DNA from: Pseudomonadota bacterium
GTDB lineage: Bacteria; Pseudomonadota; Gammaproteobacteria; Burkholderiales; Burkholderiaceae_C
NCBI GenBank assembly: GCA_021815805.1
Contig: JAKAZQ010000008.1
Span: 1-64,000 of the forward strand
Reading direction: 5' to 3'
Length of the DNA: 64,000 nt
Below are positions 18,542 to 30,725 of the stretch, piece after piece. The notes under the pieces are model-generated. The model saw only the letters and a list, made by a program, of their open reading frames with translations, had not been told where the DNA came from and made no database searches. The position numbers and the translations under genes are program-made. The first letter of the stretch is position 1, and each line of letters begins with the position of its first letter.

Positions 18542-18968
18542 GCCTTCTCCCTCCCAGGTCGCGTCGCGCGCCGCAGCCTCGCTGCATGGCGGCGCCATGC
18601 TGGCGCTGCAGGAGGGCGGCGACGGCGCCACCGATCGCGTGTTCGCCGCCGCCGCCGAATTGTTCGGCGTGCTGTCGACGCCGCTGCGCCTGCGCATCCT
18701 GAACGCCATCTGCGATCAGGAGAAGGGCGTCAACGAGATCGTCGCCGACGTGCAATCCACCCAGCCGAACGTCTCGCAGCACCTGAAAGTGCTGTACCTG
18801 GCCGGCATCGTCTCGCGCCGGCGTGTGGGCAACAGCATCCAGTACCGCGTGCAGAGCCAGCAGGCGATGCAGCTGTGCCGAATGGTGTGCACGCAGATCG
18901 CCATCGAACTCAGCGACCCGCAGGCGCTGGCCCAGGGTGAACGCCTGGTGCTGCGCCGCAACGACTGA
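18522..18968 (+). CDS. ArsR/SmtB-family transcriptional regulator
   Basis: 148 residues. A winged helix-turn-helix spans ~45-115: FGVLSTPLRLRILNAI, then the recognition helix TQPNVSQHLKVLYLAGIV (80-97) and the wing SRRRVGNSIQYRV. The ELCVCDL metal-binding motif of arsenic/cadmium sensors is absent, so a metal ligand is unlikely at that site. Start at 18522 has AGGAG six bases upstream and lies inside the end of metH part 1, so the two are co-expressed. By context it may control methionine or SAM/SAH metabolism like SahR, an ArsR-type SAH sensor described in other proteobacteria. That identity is inference. Confidence 0.82.
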   Translation: MPQSSREPSPSQVASRAAASLHGGAMLALQEGGDGATDRVFAAAAELFGVLSTPLRLRILNAICDQEKGVNEIVADVQSTQPNVSQHLKVLYLAGIVSRRRVGNSIQYRVQSQQAMQLCRMVCTQIAIELSDPQALAQGERLVLRRND

Positions 18969-18984
18969 GCGCGCGGCGCCAGCC

Positions 18985-19584
18985 TCAGCGCAGGTCGCCG
19001 CGCTGGCGCCGCGCCGCGCCGGCCAGCGACGCGGCGTCGAGCGTCGGGTGCATGGCGGCGGTCACCTGCGACAGCGTCGACAGCTTGTTCGAGGTCGAGC
19101 GCAGCTGCTCGGCCAGGCGCGATGCGATGCCCAGCGCGAGCTTGGCGGCGGCGCGCGGCGAGCGTTCCACCAGTTCGCGCAACGCCTCGCTGCTGAGCAG
19201 CGCGAGCACGACATCGGTGCTCGCCACGCAGCTCGCCGAGCGCGGCGCGGCGTTCAGGATGCCCATCTCCCCGAGCAGCGCGCCGGGTTGCGCGATGGAC
19301 ACGACCAGCCCTTCGTCGTGCGGGCCGGCGCCCTTTTTCTCGATCGCCACCTCGCCGTCGAGCAGCAGCATCATGCCGCCGTCCAGCGCGGAGTCGCCCT
19401 GGCGGATGAACGCCGATCCGGCGGGCATGCGCCGCACCTGCATGAGCCGGGCCACGTCGCCCGCCTCGCTGCGCGTCAGCGCCAGCAGGCCCGGCGTCGC
19501 CAGCAACGCATCGACGATGCGCGGGATCCAGTCCGGGGCGATCGGGGTCGTGCTGCGCGGGCGCAGGCGGCTCAACAGGGACAT
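18985..19584 (-). CDS. Cyclic-nucleotide-binding-domain protein without HTH
   Basis: 199 residues. A cNMP-binding fold covers ~38-155 ([13 protein letters not shown], then [13 protein letters not shown], and [23 protein letters not shown] in place of the classical phosphate-binding cassette G-E-x6-R-A/S). It ends with a helical tail of ~40 residues and has no Crp-type DNA-binding domain and no other output domain. It sits antisense between the two metH genes, convergent with the ArsR gene and divergent from metH part 2 (86 bases apart). The ligand and role are unknown; it may be a protein-protein regulator. Confidence 0.78.
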   Translation of the reverse strand: MSLLSRLRPRSTTPIAPDWIPRIVDALLATPGLLALTRSEAGDVARLMQVRRMPAGSAFIRQGDSALDGGMMLLLDGEVAIEKKGAGPHDEGLVVSIAQPGALLGEMGILNAAPRSASCVASTDVVLALLSSEALRELVERSPRAAAKLALGIASRLAEQLRSTSNKLSTLSQVTAAMHPTLDAASLAGAARRQRGDLR

Positions 19585-19592
19585 GGGGCTTG

Positions 19593-19601
19593 CCTAGAAT
19601 G
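19593..19601 (+). promoter_or_regulatory. -10 element before metH part 2
   Basis: CCTAGAATG, identical to the string before metH part 1, with TAGAAT at 19595-19600. It would start transcription near 19607, giving a leader of about 64 bases before the ATG at 19671. A matching -35 is not obvious. Support comes from the exact repetition at both metH genes. Confidence 0.4.
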
Positions 19602-19670
19602 GACGTTTCGCCGCATTGTCGCACTCCGCTGCGCGCGCGCCCATGGGCCGGTGCAACCGAGCCAACCCCG

Positions 19671-22418
<2,748 letters not shown>

Positions 22419-22441
22419 GGCGCCGGGCGCGCGGCGCTGCC

Positions 22442-22498
22442 GCACGCCCGCGGCTCACCGCTCACCGCGCCCGTGCGTTCCTGCGCGCGCGGGCGTGC
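22442..22498. repeat. Inverted repeat at the metH/RND convergent junction
   Basis: GCACGCCCGCG at 22442-22452 and its exact complement CGCGGGCGTGC at 22488-22498, separated by 35 bases. It lies between facing stop codons without a T-tract. A 3'-end role is plausible from position only. Confidence 0.35.
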
Positions 22499-22543
22499 CC
22501 GCCGCAGCGACGCGCCGTCGGGCGCGTGCCGCGCGTTGCCTGC

Positions 22544-25500
22544 TCACGCGTCGCTGGTGCCGGGGTGCTGCAGCGCGTGCTGCGCCGCCTCGGCGTCGCG
22601 CAGCGCCTGCGCGCGCGCCTCGTGGCTGTGGTCGGCGGCCAGCATCATGTACACCGCCGGCACCACGAACAACGTGAACATGGTGCCGATGGACAGCCCC
22701 GACGCGATCACCAGGCCCATGTTGAAACGGCTCTCGGCGCCGGCGCCGGTGGCGCTGATCAGCGGCACCACGCCGAGCACCATGGCCGCGGTGGTCATGA
22801 GAATCGGGCGCAGGCGCATGCCGGCGGCGTGCTCGATGGCCTCGCGCTTGCTGCGGCCCTCGCGCTGCAGGTTGTTGGCGAACTCGACGATCAGGATGCC
22901 GTGCTTGGAGATCAGCCCGATGAGGGTCACCAGGCCGACCTCGCTGTAGATGTTCAGCGTGGCGCCGCCGACCCCCAGGTTGACGAACAGCAGCGCTCCC
23001 GAGATCGCCATCGGCACCGACACCAGGATGATGATCGGGTCGCGGAAGCTCTCGAACTGCGCCGCCAGCGCGAGGAAGATGATCACCAGCGCGAAGCCGA
23101 AGGTCGCCAGCAGGCCGCCGGATTCCTGCACATACTGGCGCGACGGCCCGGCGTAGTTGAAGCTGTAGCCGGCGGGCAGGGTGCGCTGGGCCAGCGCCTT
23201 CAGGTCGGCGAGCGCCTTGCCCTGCGACACGAACGGCGTCGGCACGCCATTCAGCGTGGCCGAGTTCGCCTGCTGGAAGTGATTGATGGTCTCCGGCTGC
23301 ACCGAGGTCTTGAGCCGCACCACCGTGGACAGCGGCACCATCGCGCCGCTGCTCGAGCGCACGTAGTAGTGCATCAACTGCGAGGTGGTCAGGCGAAAGC
23401 GGCGCTGCACCTGCGGGATGACCTTGTACGAGCGGCCGTCGAGGTTGAAGAAGTTGACGTAGCCGCCCCCGAGCATCGCCGACAGCGCCGAGCCGATGTC
23501 CTTCATGGTCAGCCCGAGCTGCGCCGCCATGTTGCGGTCGACCTCGATCGTGGCCTGCGGCAGGTCGACCCGCAGGTCGGACTGCATGAAGGCGAAGTCA
23601 CCCGTGTGCAGCGCCTCCTGCAGGAACTTCTGCGACACCGTGTACAGCTTGTCCACCGGATCGCTGGTGGTGATCACGAACTGCACCGGCAGGCCACGCG
23701 CCCCGGGCAGCGACGGCGGCTGGAACACCGCGATCTGGCCTCCTGCGATATGCGACAGCTTGCGCTGCACCTGCGGCTGCAGCTGCTTGGTCGTCTCCTT
23801 GCGCTGGTCCCAGGGCTTGAGCACCATGCCCCCGATCACCTGGGTGGGCGAGTTGATCTGGAACACGTGGTCGGTCTCGGGATAGCCGTGGTAGACCTCG
23901 TAGACCTGGTGCGCCACGAGCGCGCGTTGCTCCAGCGTGGCCGTGGGGTTGGTGTAGGCCATCGAGATCAGCACGCCCTGGTCTTCCTGCGGCGCCAGCT
24001 CGGAGGTCGAGCTGGTGTACAGGAAGTAGATCGAGCCGAGCACGATGACGCCGAGCACCGCGGTGACCGGCAGGTAGTTCAGCGAGCCGTGCAGCAGTCG
24101 CTCGTAGCGGCCGTGCAGGCGCTCGAAGCTGCGGTCGAGGAACAGCACCAGCCGGTCCTGCCAGTTGCGGCTTTGCGCATCGGGCGCCTTGAGCAGGCGC
24201 GAGCAGAGCATCGGCGACAGGGTCAGCGCGACGATGGCCGAGATGACCACGGTGCCGACCAGGGTGAAGGCGAACTCGGTGAACAGCGCGCCGGTCAGAC
24301 CGCTCATGAAGCCGATGGGCACGTACACCGCCACCAGCACCACCGCCATGGCCAGGATCGGGTTGGCCAGCTCGCGCGCCGCGCGGATCGACGCGTCCCT
24401 GCGCGACATGCCCTCCTCGAGGTGGCGACTGACGTTCTCGACGATGATGATGGCGTCGTCCACCACCAGCCCGATGGCCAGCACGATCGCCAGCAGCGTG
24501 AGCAGGTTGATCGAGTAGCCGAGCGCCAGCATGATGGTGAAGGTGCCGACGATGGACAGCGGGATCGCCACCAGCGGCACGACCACCGAGCGCAGCGAGC
24601 CGAGAAAGATGAACACCACCGCGGCGACGATCAGCACCGCCTCCACCAGGGTCTTGAGCACGTCGTTGATCGACGCGTCGACGAACTTGGTCGAGTCGTA
24701 GACGATGCGCCCGCTGAGGCCCTGCGGCAGCTGCGCCTGGATGTCGGGGAACACCGCGCGCACGCGCTTGATGACGTCGAGCAGGTTGGCGCCGGGTGCC
24801 ACCTGGATGCCGATGAACACCGAGGACTTGCCGTCGAAGGCCACCGCGGTGTCGTAGTTGTCGGCGCCGAGCGAAACCCGTGCGACATCGTCGAGGCGAA
24901 CGACCTTGCCGTTCACCGTCTTGATGATCAGGTTGCGAAAGCCGTCCAGCGAGGTCAGGTTGGTGTTGGCCGCGAGGTTGATCTGCACCATCAGGCCCTT
25001 GGTGTGGCCGACGGCGGCGATGAAGTTGTTGTTGGCCAGCGCGGTGTAGACGTCGGCCGCGGTGAGCCCGTAGGCGGCCAGCTTCTGCGGATTCAGCCAG
25101 GCGCGCAGCGCGAAGTTCTTCGCGCCGATGAACTCGGCCGTCTGCACCCCGGGAATGGCCTGCAGCCGGGGTTGCACCGAGCGCGTCAGGTAGTCGGTGA
25201 TCTGGTTCGGCGCCAGCACCTTGCTGTAGAAGCCCATGTACAGGGCGTCGATGGTCTGCCCGATCGACACCGAAAGGGTCGGTGTCTGGGACTGCGGCGG
25301 CAGCTGGTTGAGCACCGCGTTGACCTTGGTGTTGATCTCGGTCAGCGCCTTGTCCGGGTCGTAGTTCAGGCGCAGGTTGACGGTGATGGTGCTCACGCCC
25401 TGCACGCTGGTGGAGGTCATGTAGTCGATGCCGTTGGCCTGGGCGATCGAGTTCTCCAGCGGCGTGGTGATGAACGACGCCACGGTGGCGGCGTCGGCGC

Positions 25501-25663
25501 CGGGGTAGGCGGTCGTGACCGTGACCACGGCATTCTGCGTGTATGGGTACTGCAGCACCGGCAGCAAGCCCGCCGATCGCAGTCCGAGCACGAGGATCAC
25601 CAGGCTGACCACGGTGGCCAGCACCGGGCGCTCGATGAATAGGTCGGTGAATTTCTTGTCCAT
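22544..25663 (-). CDS. RND multidrug efflux permease (HAE-1 family)
   Basis: 1039 residues, the usual size for AcrB/MexB/MdtB-type pumps. N-terminal IERPVLATVVSLVILVLG helix, the substrate-binding porter domains, the TM4 motif AIGLVVDDAIIIVENVSRHLEEG with the paired proton-relay aspartates, and the second-half counterpart GLISKHGILIVEFANNLQREG. Trimeric inner-membrane proton-driven pump for hydrophobic drugs or metabolites. It is the third gene of an OMF-adaptor-pump operon, 19 bases after the adaptor gene. Substrate cannot be predicted. Confidence 0.95.
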   Translation of the reverse strand: MDKKFTDLFIERPVLATVVSLVILVLGLRSAGLLPVLQYPYTQNAVVTVTTAYPGADAATVASFITTPLENSIAQANGIDYMTSTSVQGVSTITVNLRLNYDPDKALTEINTKVNAVLNQLPPQSQTPTLSVSIGQTIDALYMGFYSKVLAPNQITDYLTRSVQPRLQAIPGVQTAEFIGAKNFALRAWLNPQKLAAYGLTAADVYTALANNNFIAAVGHTKGLMVQINLAANTNLTSLDGFRNLIIKTVNGKVVRLDDVARVSLGADNYDTAVAFDGKSSVFIGIQVAPGANLLDVIKRVRAVFPDIQAQLPQGLSGRIVYDSTKFVDASINDVLKTLVEAVLIVAAVVFIFLGSLRSVVVPLVAIPLSIVGTFTIMLALGYSINLLTLLAIVLAIGLVVDDAIIIVENVSRHLEEGMSRRDASIRAARELANPILAMAVVLVAVYVPIGFMSGLTGALFTEFAFTLVGTVVISAIVALTLSPMLCSRLLKAPDAQSRNWQDRLVLFLDRSFERLHGRYERLLHGSLNYLPVTAVLGVIVLGSIYFLYTSSTSELAPQEDQGVLISMAYTNPTATLEQRALVAHQVYEVYHGYPETDHVFQINSPTQVIGGMVLKPWDQRKETTKQLQPQVQRKLSHIAGGQIAVFQPPSLPGARGLPVQFVITTSDPVDKLYTVSQKFLQEALHTGDFAFMQSDLRVDLPQATIEVDRNMAAQLGLTMKDIGSALSAMLGGGYVNFFNLDGRSYKVIPQVQRRFRLTTSQLMHYYVRSSSGAMVPLSTVVRLKTSVQPETINHFQQANSATLNGVPTPFVSQGKALADLKALAQRTLPAGYSFNYAGPSRQYVQESGGLLATFGFALVIIFLALAAQFESFRDPIIILVSVPMAISGALLFVNLGVGGATLNIYSEVGLVTLIGLISKHGILIVEFANNLQREGRSKREAIEHAAGMRLRPILMTTAAMVLGVVPLISATGAGAESRFNMGLVIASGLSIGTMFTLFVVPAVYMMLAADHSHEARAQALRDAEAAQHALQHPGTSDA

Positions 25664-25682
25664 GCTGCGGGCCCGGCGCGGA

Positions 25683-26831
25683 TCAGTTGTCGGACACCGT
25701 CGGATCCGCGCTGCTGCCCGGCTCGACGCTGTTGTTGATCAGCACCGGAGTGCCGTTGCGCAGCTTCAGCTGCCCGGAGGTGACCACCGTTTCGCCGGCC
25801 TTCAGGCCCTTGAGCACGGCCACCTGGTCGCCGCGCTGCGGGCCGGTGGTGATGAAGCGTTGTTCGGCCACCTGGTGCGGCTTGCCGTCGGGGCCCTTGC
25901 CTTCCTGCTTGATCACGTACACCGTCTCGCCGAACGGGTTGTAGGTCACCGCGGCGTTCGGCAGGGTGATGTACTGCTTGGGCGAGCCCTGCTGCAGGCG
26001 CACGGTGGCGAACACGCCGGGCAGCAGCTTCTCGCCGGGGTTCGCCACCCGCGCGCGCACCGTCAGGTTGCGCGTGGCGGTGTCGACCTGGGGCTCGATG
26101 GCGATCACCCGGATGGCGTAGCTCTTGCCGGGGACGGAGTTGGTGCTCAGCTCGCCGGGCATGCCGACGCGGATCATGTCGATGCGGCTTTGCGGCACGT
26201 TGAAGTCGATGAGCATCGGATCGAGCTTTTGCAGCGTGACGGCGACGCCGCCCGGCGCCAGGTACTGGCCCAGATCCACCTGGCGCAGGCCCAGGCGGCC
26301 GGCGAAGGGCGCCGAGATCACGTGCTGGGCGATCAGCGCCTGCTGCGCCGAGATGCCGGCCTCGTCGGCCTGCAGCGTGGCCTCGTCGGTGTCCACGACG
26401 GCCTGGCTGACGGCGTGCAGCGCCAGTTGCGCGCGATCGCGCCGCAGGTTCAGTCGCGCCAGGTGTTCCTGCGCCTGCAGCTGGCGCAACTGCGCGCGTA
26501 GCGGCGCCGGATCGAGGTCGACCAGTTCGGCGCCGGCGCGCACATGTTCGCCGGAGTGGAAGCGGATGGCCGTCACCAGCGCGCCGACGGGCGCGCCGAG
26601 GCTGGCCTGCCGGCTGGCGCGCAGCGTGCCCAGCGCCTGGATGGTCGGCTGCCAGGTCTCCAGGCGCGCCTGCGCCGTGGAGACGGTCTGCGGCTGGTTG
26701 GCCATGCCCTTCATGAACTTGCCGATCATGCGGTCCTTGAACAGGTGGAACCAGGTCACGGCCGCGATGAGCACGGCCGCGATGACCAGCATGATGAACA
26801 TGCGTATGAAGGTGCGAGCTGTCTTCGACAT
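25683..26831 (-). CDS. RND efflux periplasmic adaptor (membrane-fusion protein)
   Basis: 382 residues. One N-terminal transmembrane segment (~8-28), then the biotinyl-lipoyl-like half (ALVTAIRFHSGEHVRAGAELVDLD), a helical hairpin (~105-165) and its partner half (VISAPFAGRLGLRQVDLGQYL), then beta-barrel and membrane-proximal domains. It bridges the RND pump and the outer-membrane channel. Middle gene of the operon. Confidence 0.93.
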   Translation of the reverse strand: MSKTARTFIRMFIMLVIAAVLIAAVTWFHLFKDRMIGKFMKGMANQPQTVSTAQARLETWQPTIQALGTLRASRQASLGAPVGALVTAIRFHSGEHVRAGAELVDLDPAPLRAQLRQLQAQEHLARLNLRRDRAQLALHAVSQAVVDTDEATLQADEAGISAQQALIAQHVISAPFAGRLGLRQVDLGQYLAPGGVAVTLQKLDPMLIDFNVPQSRIDMIRVGMPGELSTNSVPGKSYAIRVIAIEPQVDTATRNLTVRARVANPGEKLLPGVFATVRLQQGSPKQYITLPNAAVTYNPFGETVYVIKQEGKGPDGKPHQVAEQRFITTGPQRGDQVAVLKGLKAGETVVTSGQLKLRNGTPVLINNSVEPGSSADPTVSDN

Positions 26832-26925
26832 GTGCGTAGCTATCCGGTGCTGCCAATCAATCGAATCCGCGCCGCGTCGGCGGCGCAGGTCGGGTTCGGG
26901 AAACGCGCGGCGCCTGCCGGCCGCT

Positions 26926-28413
26926 TCAGGAGGCTGCCGCCGCCGGCTTGCCGGACAGCGCGCCGCCCCCCATCGCCTGGTACAACGCGGCGCTGTCGGC
27001 GAGCCGCGCGGCCTGCGCCGCGAGCAGGCCGATGCGCGCGCTCTGCGCCTGCTGCTGCGCGCTCAGCAATTGCAGGTAGCTGGCCGCGCCCAGGTGGTAC
27101 TGCTGTTCGACCAGGTGCAGCGACTCCTGCGCCGCGCTGTCGGCGGCGGCCTGCGCCTGCAGGGCCTGCGCGTCGTTGTCGAGTTGGCGCAGCGCGTCCG
27201 CGACATTGCGCAGTGCCTGCAGCACGGTCTGGCGATAGTTGGCTCCGGCCGCCTGCAGGTTGGCCTGCGCGGCGCTGGCGCCGGCATGCAGCCCGGCGTT
27301 GAACAGCGGCTGCGCGAGCTGCCCGGCGAGGCTCCAGATGATGGAGCCCGGCCCGAACAAGGCCCCCGTGGTGAGGGCCTGGCTGCCGAGGCTGGCGCTG
27401 AGATTGATCTGCGGGTACAGGTTCGACACCGCCACGCCGTATTGCGCGGTGGCGGCGTGCAGCAACGCGGTCGAGGCCTGCACGTCGGGGCGCTGGCGCA
27501 CCAGCTCGGAGGGCACGACCACGGGCAGGTTCGCCGGCAGCTGGAAGTCGGACAGCTGGAACGGCGCGATGTGCGCCTGCCCCGGCGCCTGCCCCACCAG
27601 CAGCGCCAGCAGGTGCCCGGCCTGCTGCAGCTTGTTGCGCAGCGGCGGCAGGCTGGCCAGGGTCTGCTCGTACTGCGTCTGCAGGCTCAGCACTTCCACG
27701 CGCGAGGCCGCGCCGATCTGTTCGCGCTTGCGCGTGATCGCCAGCTCGTCGGCCTGCGCCGCCGCGATGGCCCGCGTGGCGGCGATCTGCGCCGCCAGCT
27801 GCGCCTGCGCGAAGGCGGTGGTGACCACGTTGCCGGCCACGCTTAGGCGCGCACCGGCGAGCTGGTAGGCCTGGTAGTCGGCCTGCGCCGCGAGTGCCTC
27901 CAGCGCGCGCCGGTTGCCCCCGAACAGGTCGAGGTTGTAATTCACCGCGATCCCGGCGTTGTACAGGTTGAAGATCTTGGTGCTGCTGCTGTCGATGCCT
28001 TGCGACGACGCGCTGAAGGCGCTGCGGCTGGCGCCCAGCTTGGCGCTGACCGTCGGATACAGCGTCGAGCCGGCCTGCGCGCGGTAGGTTTCCTGCGCCT
28101 GGCGCAGCGTGGCCCGCGCGGCCTCCAGCGTGGGGCTGTTGCGCAGCGCCTGCTGCACGAGGGCGTCCAGGCGCGACGAGCCGAAGTGGGTCCACCAGGC
28201 GCTGCCGACCGCGCCGGCAGTGACCAAATGCTGTGCCGGCCCGAGCGCGCCGGGCGCCGACGCGGTGGCCGCGGGCAGCGTGCCGGCGGTGTAGCTGCTG
28301 GCCGTCGGTGCCGCCGGGGTCTTGAAGTCCGGGCCGACGGTGGTGCAGCCGGCGAGCAGCGTGGCGAGAACCACGGACCAGGCCGTGCGCGGGGCGACGG
28401 AGCAGCGGGGCAT
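26926..28413 (-). CDS. Outer-membrane efflux channel lipoprotein (TolC/NodT type)
   Basis: 495 residues. The signal peptide ends in the lipobox LAGC with the lipidated cysteine at 23, followed by TTVGPDFKTP, typical for NodT/OprM-type factors. Two repeats of an outer-membrane-efflux domain follow, with the RQRPDVQA and YPQINLSASLGSQ motifs. First gene of the efflux operon and divergent from an araC gene over 139 bases. The long upstream open frame into the araC region was ignored because it lacks family similarity. Confidence 0.93.
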   Translation of the reverse strand: MPRCSVAPRTAWSVVLATLLAGCTTVGPDFKTPAAPTASSYTAGTLPAATASAPGALGPAQHLVTAGAVGSAWWTHFGSSRLDALVQQALRNSPTLEAARATLRQAQETYRAQAGSTLYPTVSAKLGASRSAFSASSQGIDSSSTKIFNLYNAGIAVNYNLDLFGGNRRALEALAAQADYQAYQLAGARLSVAGNVVTTAFAQAQLAAQIAATRAIAAAQADELAITRKREQIGAASRVEVLSLQTQYEQTLASLPPLRNKLQQAGHLLALLVGQAPGQAHIAPFQLSDFQLPANLPVVVPSELVRQRPDVQASTALLHAATAQYGVAVSNLYPQINLSASLGSQALTTGALFGPGSIIWSLAGQLAQPLFNAGLHAGASAAQANLQAAGANYRQTVLQALRNVADALRQLDNDAQALQAQAAADSAAQESLHLVEQQYHLGAASYLQLLSAQQQAQSARIGLLAAQAARLADSAALYQAMGGGALSGKPAAAAS

Positions 28414-28473
28414 GAAACGTCCTGACGGAGGGGATTCGGAGGGCAACCTTGCGGATGGTAGGGGCAGGCCCGA

Positions 28474-28518
28474 TGGCAAAGTGGCTACTCCATGCCAAGT
28501 AATATCGCGAAATTGCCA
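28474..28518. promoter_or_regulatory. Operator candidate in the efflux/araC divergent region
   Basis: In a short AT-richer stretch between divergent genes there are three half-sites: TGGCA at 28474-28478, TGCCA at 28493-28497, and TTGCCA at 28513-28518. The first two form an inverted repeat with 14 bases between. A binding site for the adjacent AraC-type regulator is inferred from place and symmetry. Confidence 0.4.
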
Positions 28519-28552
28519 AATCACCCCCGGGCACTCCGGAATCCGTCGCATC

Positions 28553-29413
28553 ATGGGTCTTCCTGCCGACTTGCTTGCACTGATCCACGACCCGGGGGGC
28601 GCGGAATTGATCGCGGTGCGGGTGCGCAACGACGATCCGCTGGACAACAGCGACCAGCGCCTGCCGCGCGGCGTGCTGTTCCTGCTCACCGAGGGCCTGG
28701 TGGCGGTGCAGACCGCGCGCGGGCGCGTGCTCGCCGGCCCGCGCAGCATCGGCTGGATGCCGCCGCACGAGGCGCACTCGGTGCAGTCCTTCGGACCCAC
28801 CGCGGGAGTCGGGCTGTTCCTGGCGCCGCGCTGCTGCGACACGCTGCCGGCGGAACCGGCGCAGTTCGAGGCCGGAGCGCTGGCCTCGCTGCTCATGCAG
28901 CGCACCCTCGAGTGGCCTGCCGGCGTGGCGCTGAGCGCGCCGCAGCGGCGCCTGCTGCAGGTGCTGCTCGACGAGCTGGGCCAGGCCGCCACCCAGTCGC
29001 TGCACCTGCCGTGGCCGCGCGACGAGCGCCTGCTGAGCATCGCGCGCGCGCTGCTGGCCAATCCGGCCAGCGGCCGCCGCCTCGAGCACTGGGCACGCTT
29101 CGCCGATGTCAGCGCGCGCACGCTGAGCCGCAAGTTCGTCGAGGAGACGGGCATGAGCTTCGGGCAGTGGCGGCGCTGGGCGCGCCTGACCCAGGCGCTG
29201 GAGTGGCTGGCCACCGGACAGGCGGTCAAGCACGTGGCGCTGTCCCTCGGGTACGACAGCGTCAGCGCGTTCATCAAGTCCTTCCGCCTGGCGCTGGGCA
29301 CGACGCCGGCAGCCTACTTCGGCGCCATGACTCGCACCAATCCTGCGCGTGGCGCGGCCGTCGCACAATCACCCCTTTCCACCCCCAGTCCAGGAGACAA
29401 CGATGCGCTTTGA
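28553..29413 (+). CDS. AraC-family transcriptional regulator
   Basis: 286 residues. An N-terminal cupin-like sensor half (~1-170, with GVLFLLTEGLVAVQTARG and IGWMPPHEAHSV) is followed by a two-HTH AraC domain: DVSARTLSRKFVEETGMSFGQW and LGYDSVSAFIKSFRLALGTTPAAYF. It resembles regulators of the YdeO/cupin-6 type that read a small molecule. Divergent placement suggests control of the RND efflux operon. Its last 11 bases overlap the start of metY. The start at 28553 gives a conventional family length; longer frames run into the operator region. Confidence 0.87.
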   Translation: MGLPADLLALIHDPGGAELIAVRVRNDDPLDNSDQRLPRGVLFLLTEGLVAVQTARGRVLAGPRSIGWMPPHEAHSVQSFGPTAGVGLFLAPRCCDTLPAEPAQFEAGALASLLMQRTLEWPAGVALSAPQRRLLQVLLDELGQAATQSLHLPWPRDERLLSIARALLANPASGRRLEHWARFADVSARTLSRKFVEETGMSFGQWRRWARLTQALEWLATGQAVKHVALSLGYDSVSAFIKSFRLALGTTPAAYFGAMTRTNPARGAAVAQSPLSTPSPGDNDAL

Positions 29414-30674
29414 GACCCAGGCCGTGCATGCCGGCTACCAGCCCGATCCGACGACCCGCGCGGTCGCCGTGCCGGTGTACCAGACCGTGTCCTATTCGTT
29501 CGACGACACGCAGCACGGCGCCGACCTGTTCGACCTCAAGGTCGCGGGCAACATCTACACGCGCATCATGAACCCCACCACGGGCGTGCTCGAGGCGCGC
29601 GTGGCGGCGCTGGAGGGCGGCATCGCCGCGCTGGCCGTGGCCTCCGGCATGGCGGCCATCACCGCGGCCGTGCAGACCATCGCGCAGGCCGGCGACAACA
29701 TCGTGTCGAGCAGCCGGCTGTACGGCGGCACCTTCAACCTGTTCGCGCATACCTTCCCGCGCCAGGGCATCGAGGTGCGTTTCGCCGATCCGGCGGATCC
29801 CCAGGCCTTCGCCCGGCTGATCGACGCGCGCACCAAGGCCGTGTACTGCGAGAGCATCGGCAACCCGCTGGGCAACGTCACCGACATCGCCGCGCTGGCA
29901 GCGGTGGCGCACGCCGCCGGGGTGCCGCTGATCGTCGACAACACGGTGCCGTCGCCGTACCTGTGCCGGCCGTTCGAGCACGGCGCGGACATTGTCGTGC
30001 ACTCGCTGACCAAGTACATCGGCGGTCACGGCAACAGCGTGGGCGGCGCCATCGTCGACGGCGGTCGCTTCGACTGGGCGGCGCACCGCGATCGATTCGC
30101 GCTGCTGGTCGAACCGGATGTCAGCTACCACGGGGTCAGCTACACGCAGGCCTTCGGCGCCGCCGCCTTCGTCGCCCGCGCCCGCGTGGTGCCCCTGCGC
30201 AACATGGGCGCGGCGCTGTCGCCCATGAACGCCTTTCTGCTGCTGCAGGGTCTCGAGACCCTGCCGCTGCGCATGGATCGCATCTGCGACAACGCGCTGC
30301 ACATCGCCACCTACCTGAGCAAGCACCCGAAGGTCGCCTGGGTGCGCTACGCCGGTCTGCCCGACCACGCCGAGCACGACGTCGCGCTGCGCCTGATGCG
30401 CGGACGCGCCTCGGGCATCCTGAGTTTCGGGCTGCGCGGCGGGCGCGACGCGGGCGCGCGCTTCCAGGACGCGCTCAAGCTGTTCACGCGTCTGGTCAAC
30501 ATCGGCGACTGCAAGTCCCTGGCCTGCCACCCGGCGACCACCACGCACCGCCAGCTGGGCGACGCCGAACTGGCCGCCGCCGGGGTCAGCGCCGACATGG
30601 TGCGCCTGTCCATCGGCATCGAGCATGTGGACGACCTGGTCGCCGACCTGGAGCAGGCGCTGCAGGCGGCCTGA
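29403..30674 (+). CDS. metY: O-acetylhomoserine sulfhydrylase (MetY-type)
   Basis: 423-residue PLP enzyme of the Cys/Met metabolism family. The N-terminus FETQAVHAGYQPDPTT is typical of the sulfhydrylase branch; the PLP-binding lysine is K204 in SLTKYIGGHG, with YTRIMNPTTGVLE and the late CKSLACHPATTTH motif. It makes homocysteine from O-acetylhomoserine and sulfide. Substrate for the two-gene MetH found 7 kb away. Start at 29403 has a good Shine-Dalgarno (AGGAG). Overlaps the araC gene end, so it may share a message with the regulator. Confidence 0.92.
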   Translation: MRFETQAVHAGYQPDPTTRAVAVPVYQTVSYSFDDTQHGADLFDLKVAGNIYTRIMNPTTGVLEARVAALEGGIAALAVASGMAAITAAVQTIAQAGDNIVSSSRLYGGTFNLFAHTFPRQGIEVRFADPADPQAFARLIDARTKAVYCESIGNPLGNVTDIAALAAVAHAAGVPLIVDNTVPSPYLCRPFEHGADIVVHSLTKYIGGHGNSVGGAIVDGGRFDWAAHRDRFALLVEPDVSYHGVSYTQAFGAAAFVARARVVPLRNMGAALSPMNAFLLLQGLETLPLRMDRICDNALHIATYLSKHPKVAWVRYAGLPDHAEHDVALRLMRGRASGILSFGLRGGRDAGARFQDALKLFTRLVNIGDCKSLACHPATTTHRQLGDAELAAAGVSADMVRLSIGIEHVDDLVADLEQALQAA

Positions 30675-30725
30675 CGCGCCGCCTCACCGCGGCAGGCTTG
30701 CGGCGCGGCGGCCTGCCCGGCGCGT

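Noticed and set aside
19601-19670. Cobalamin riboswitch before metH part 2
   Set aside because: The gap is only about 70 bases and lacks a B12-box; too short for the aptamer.
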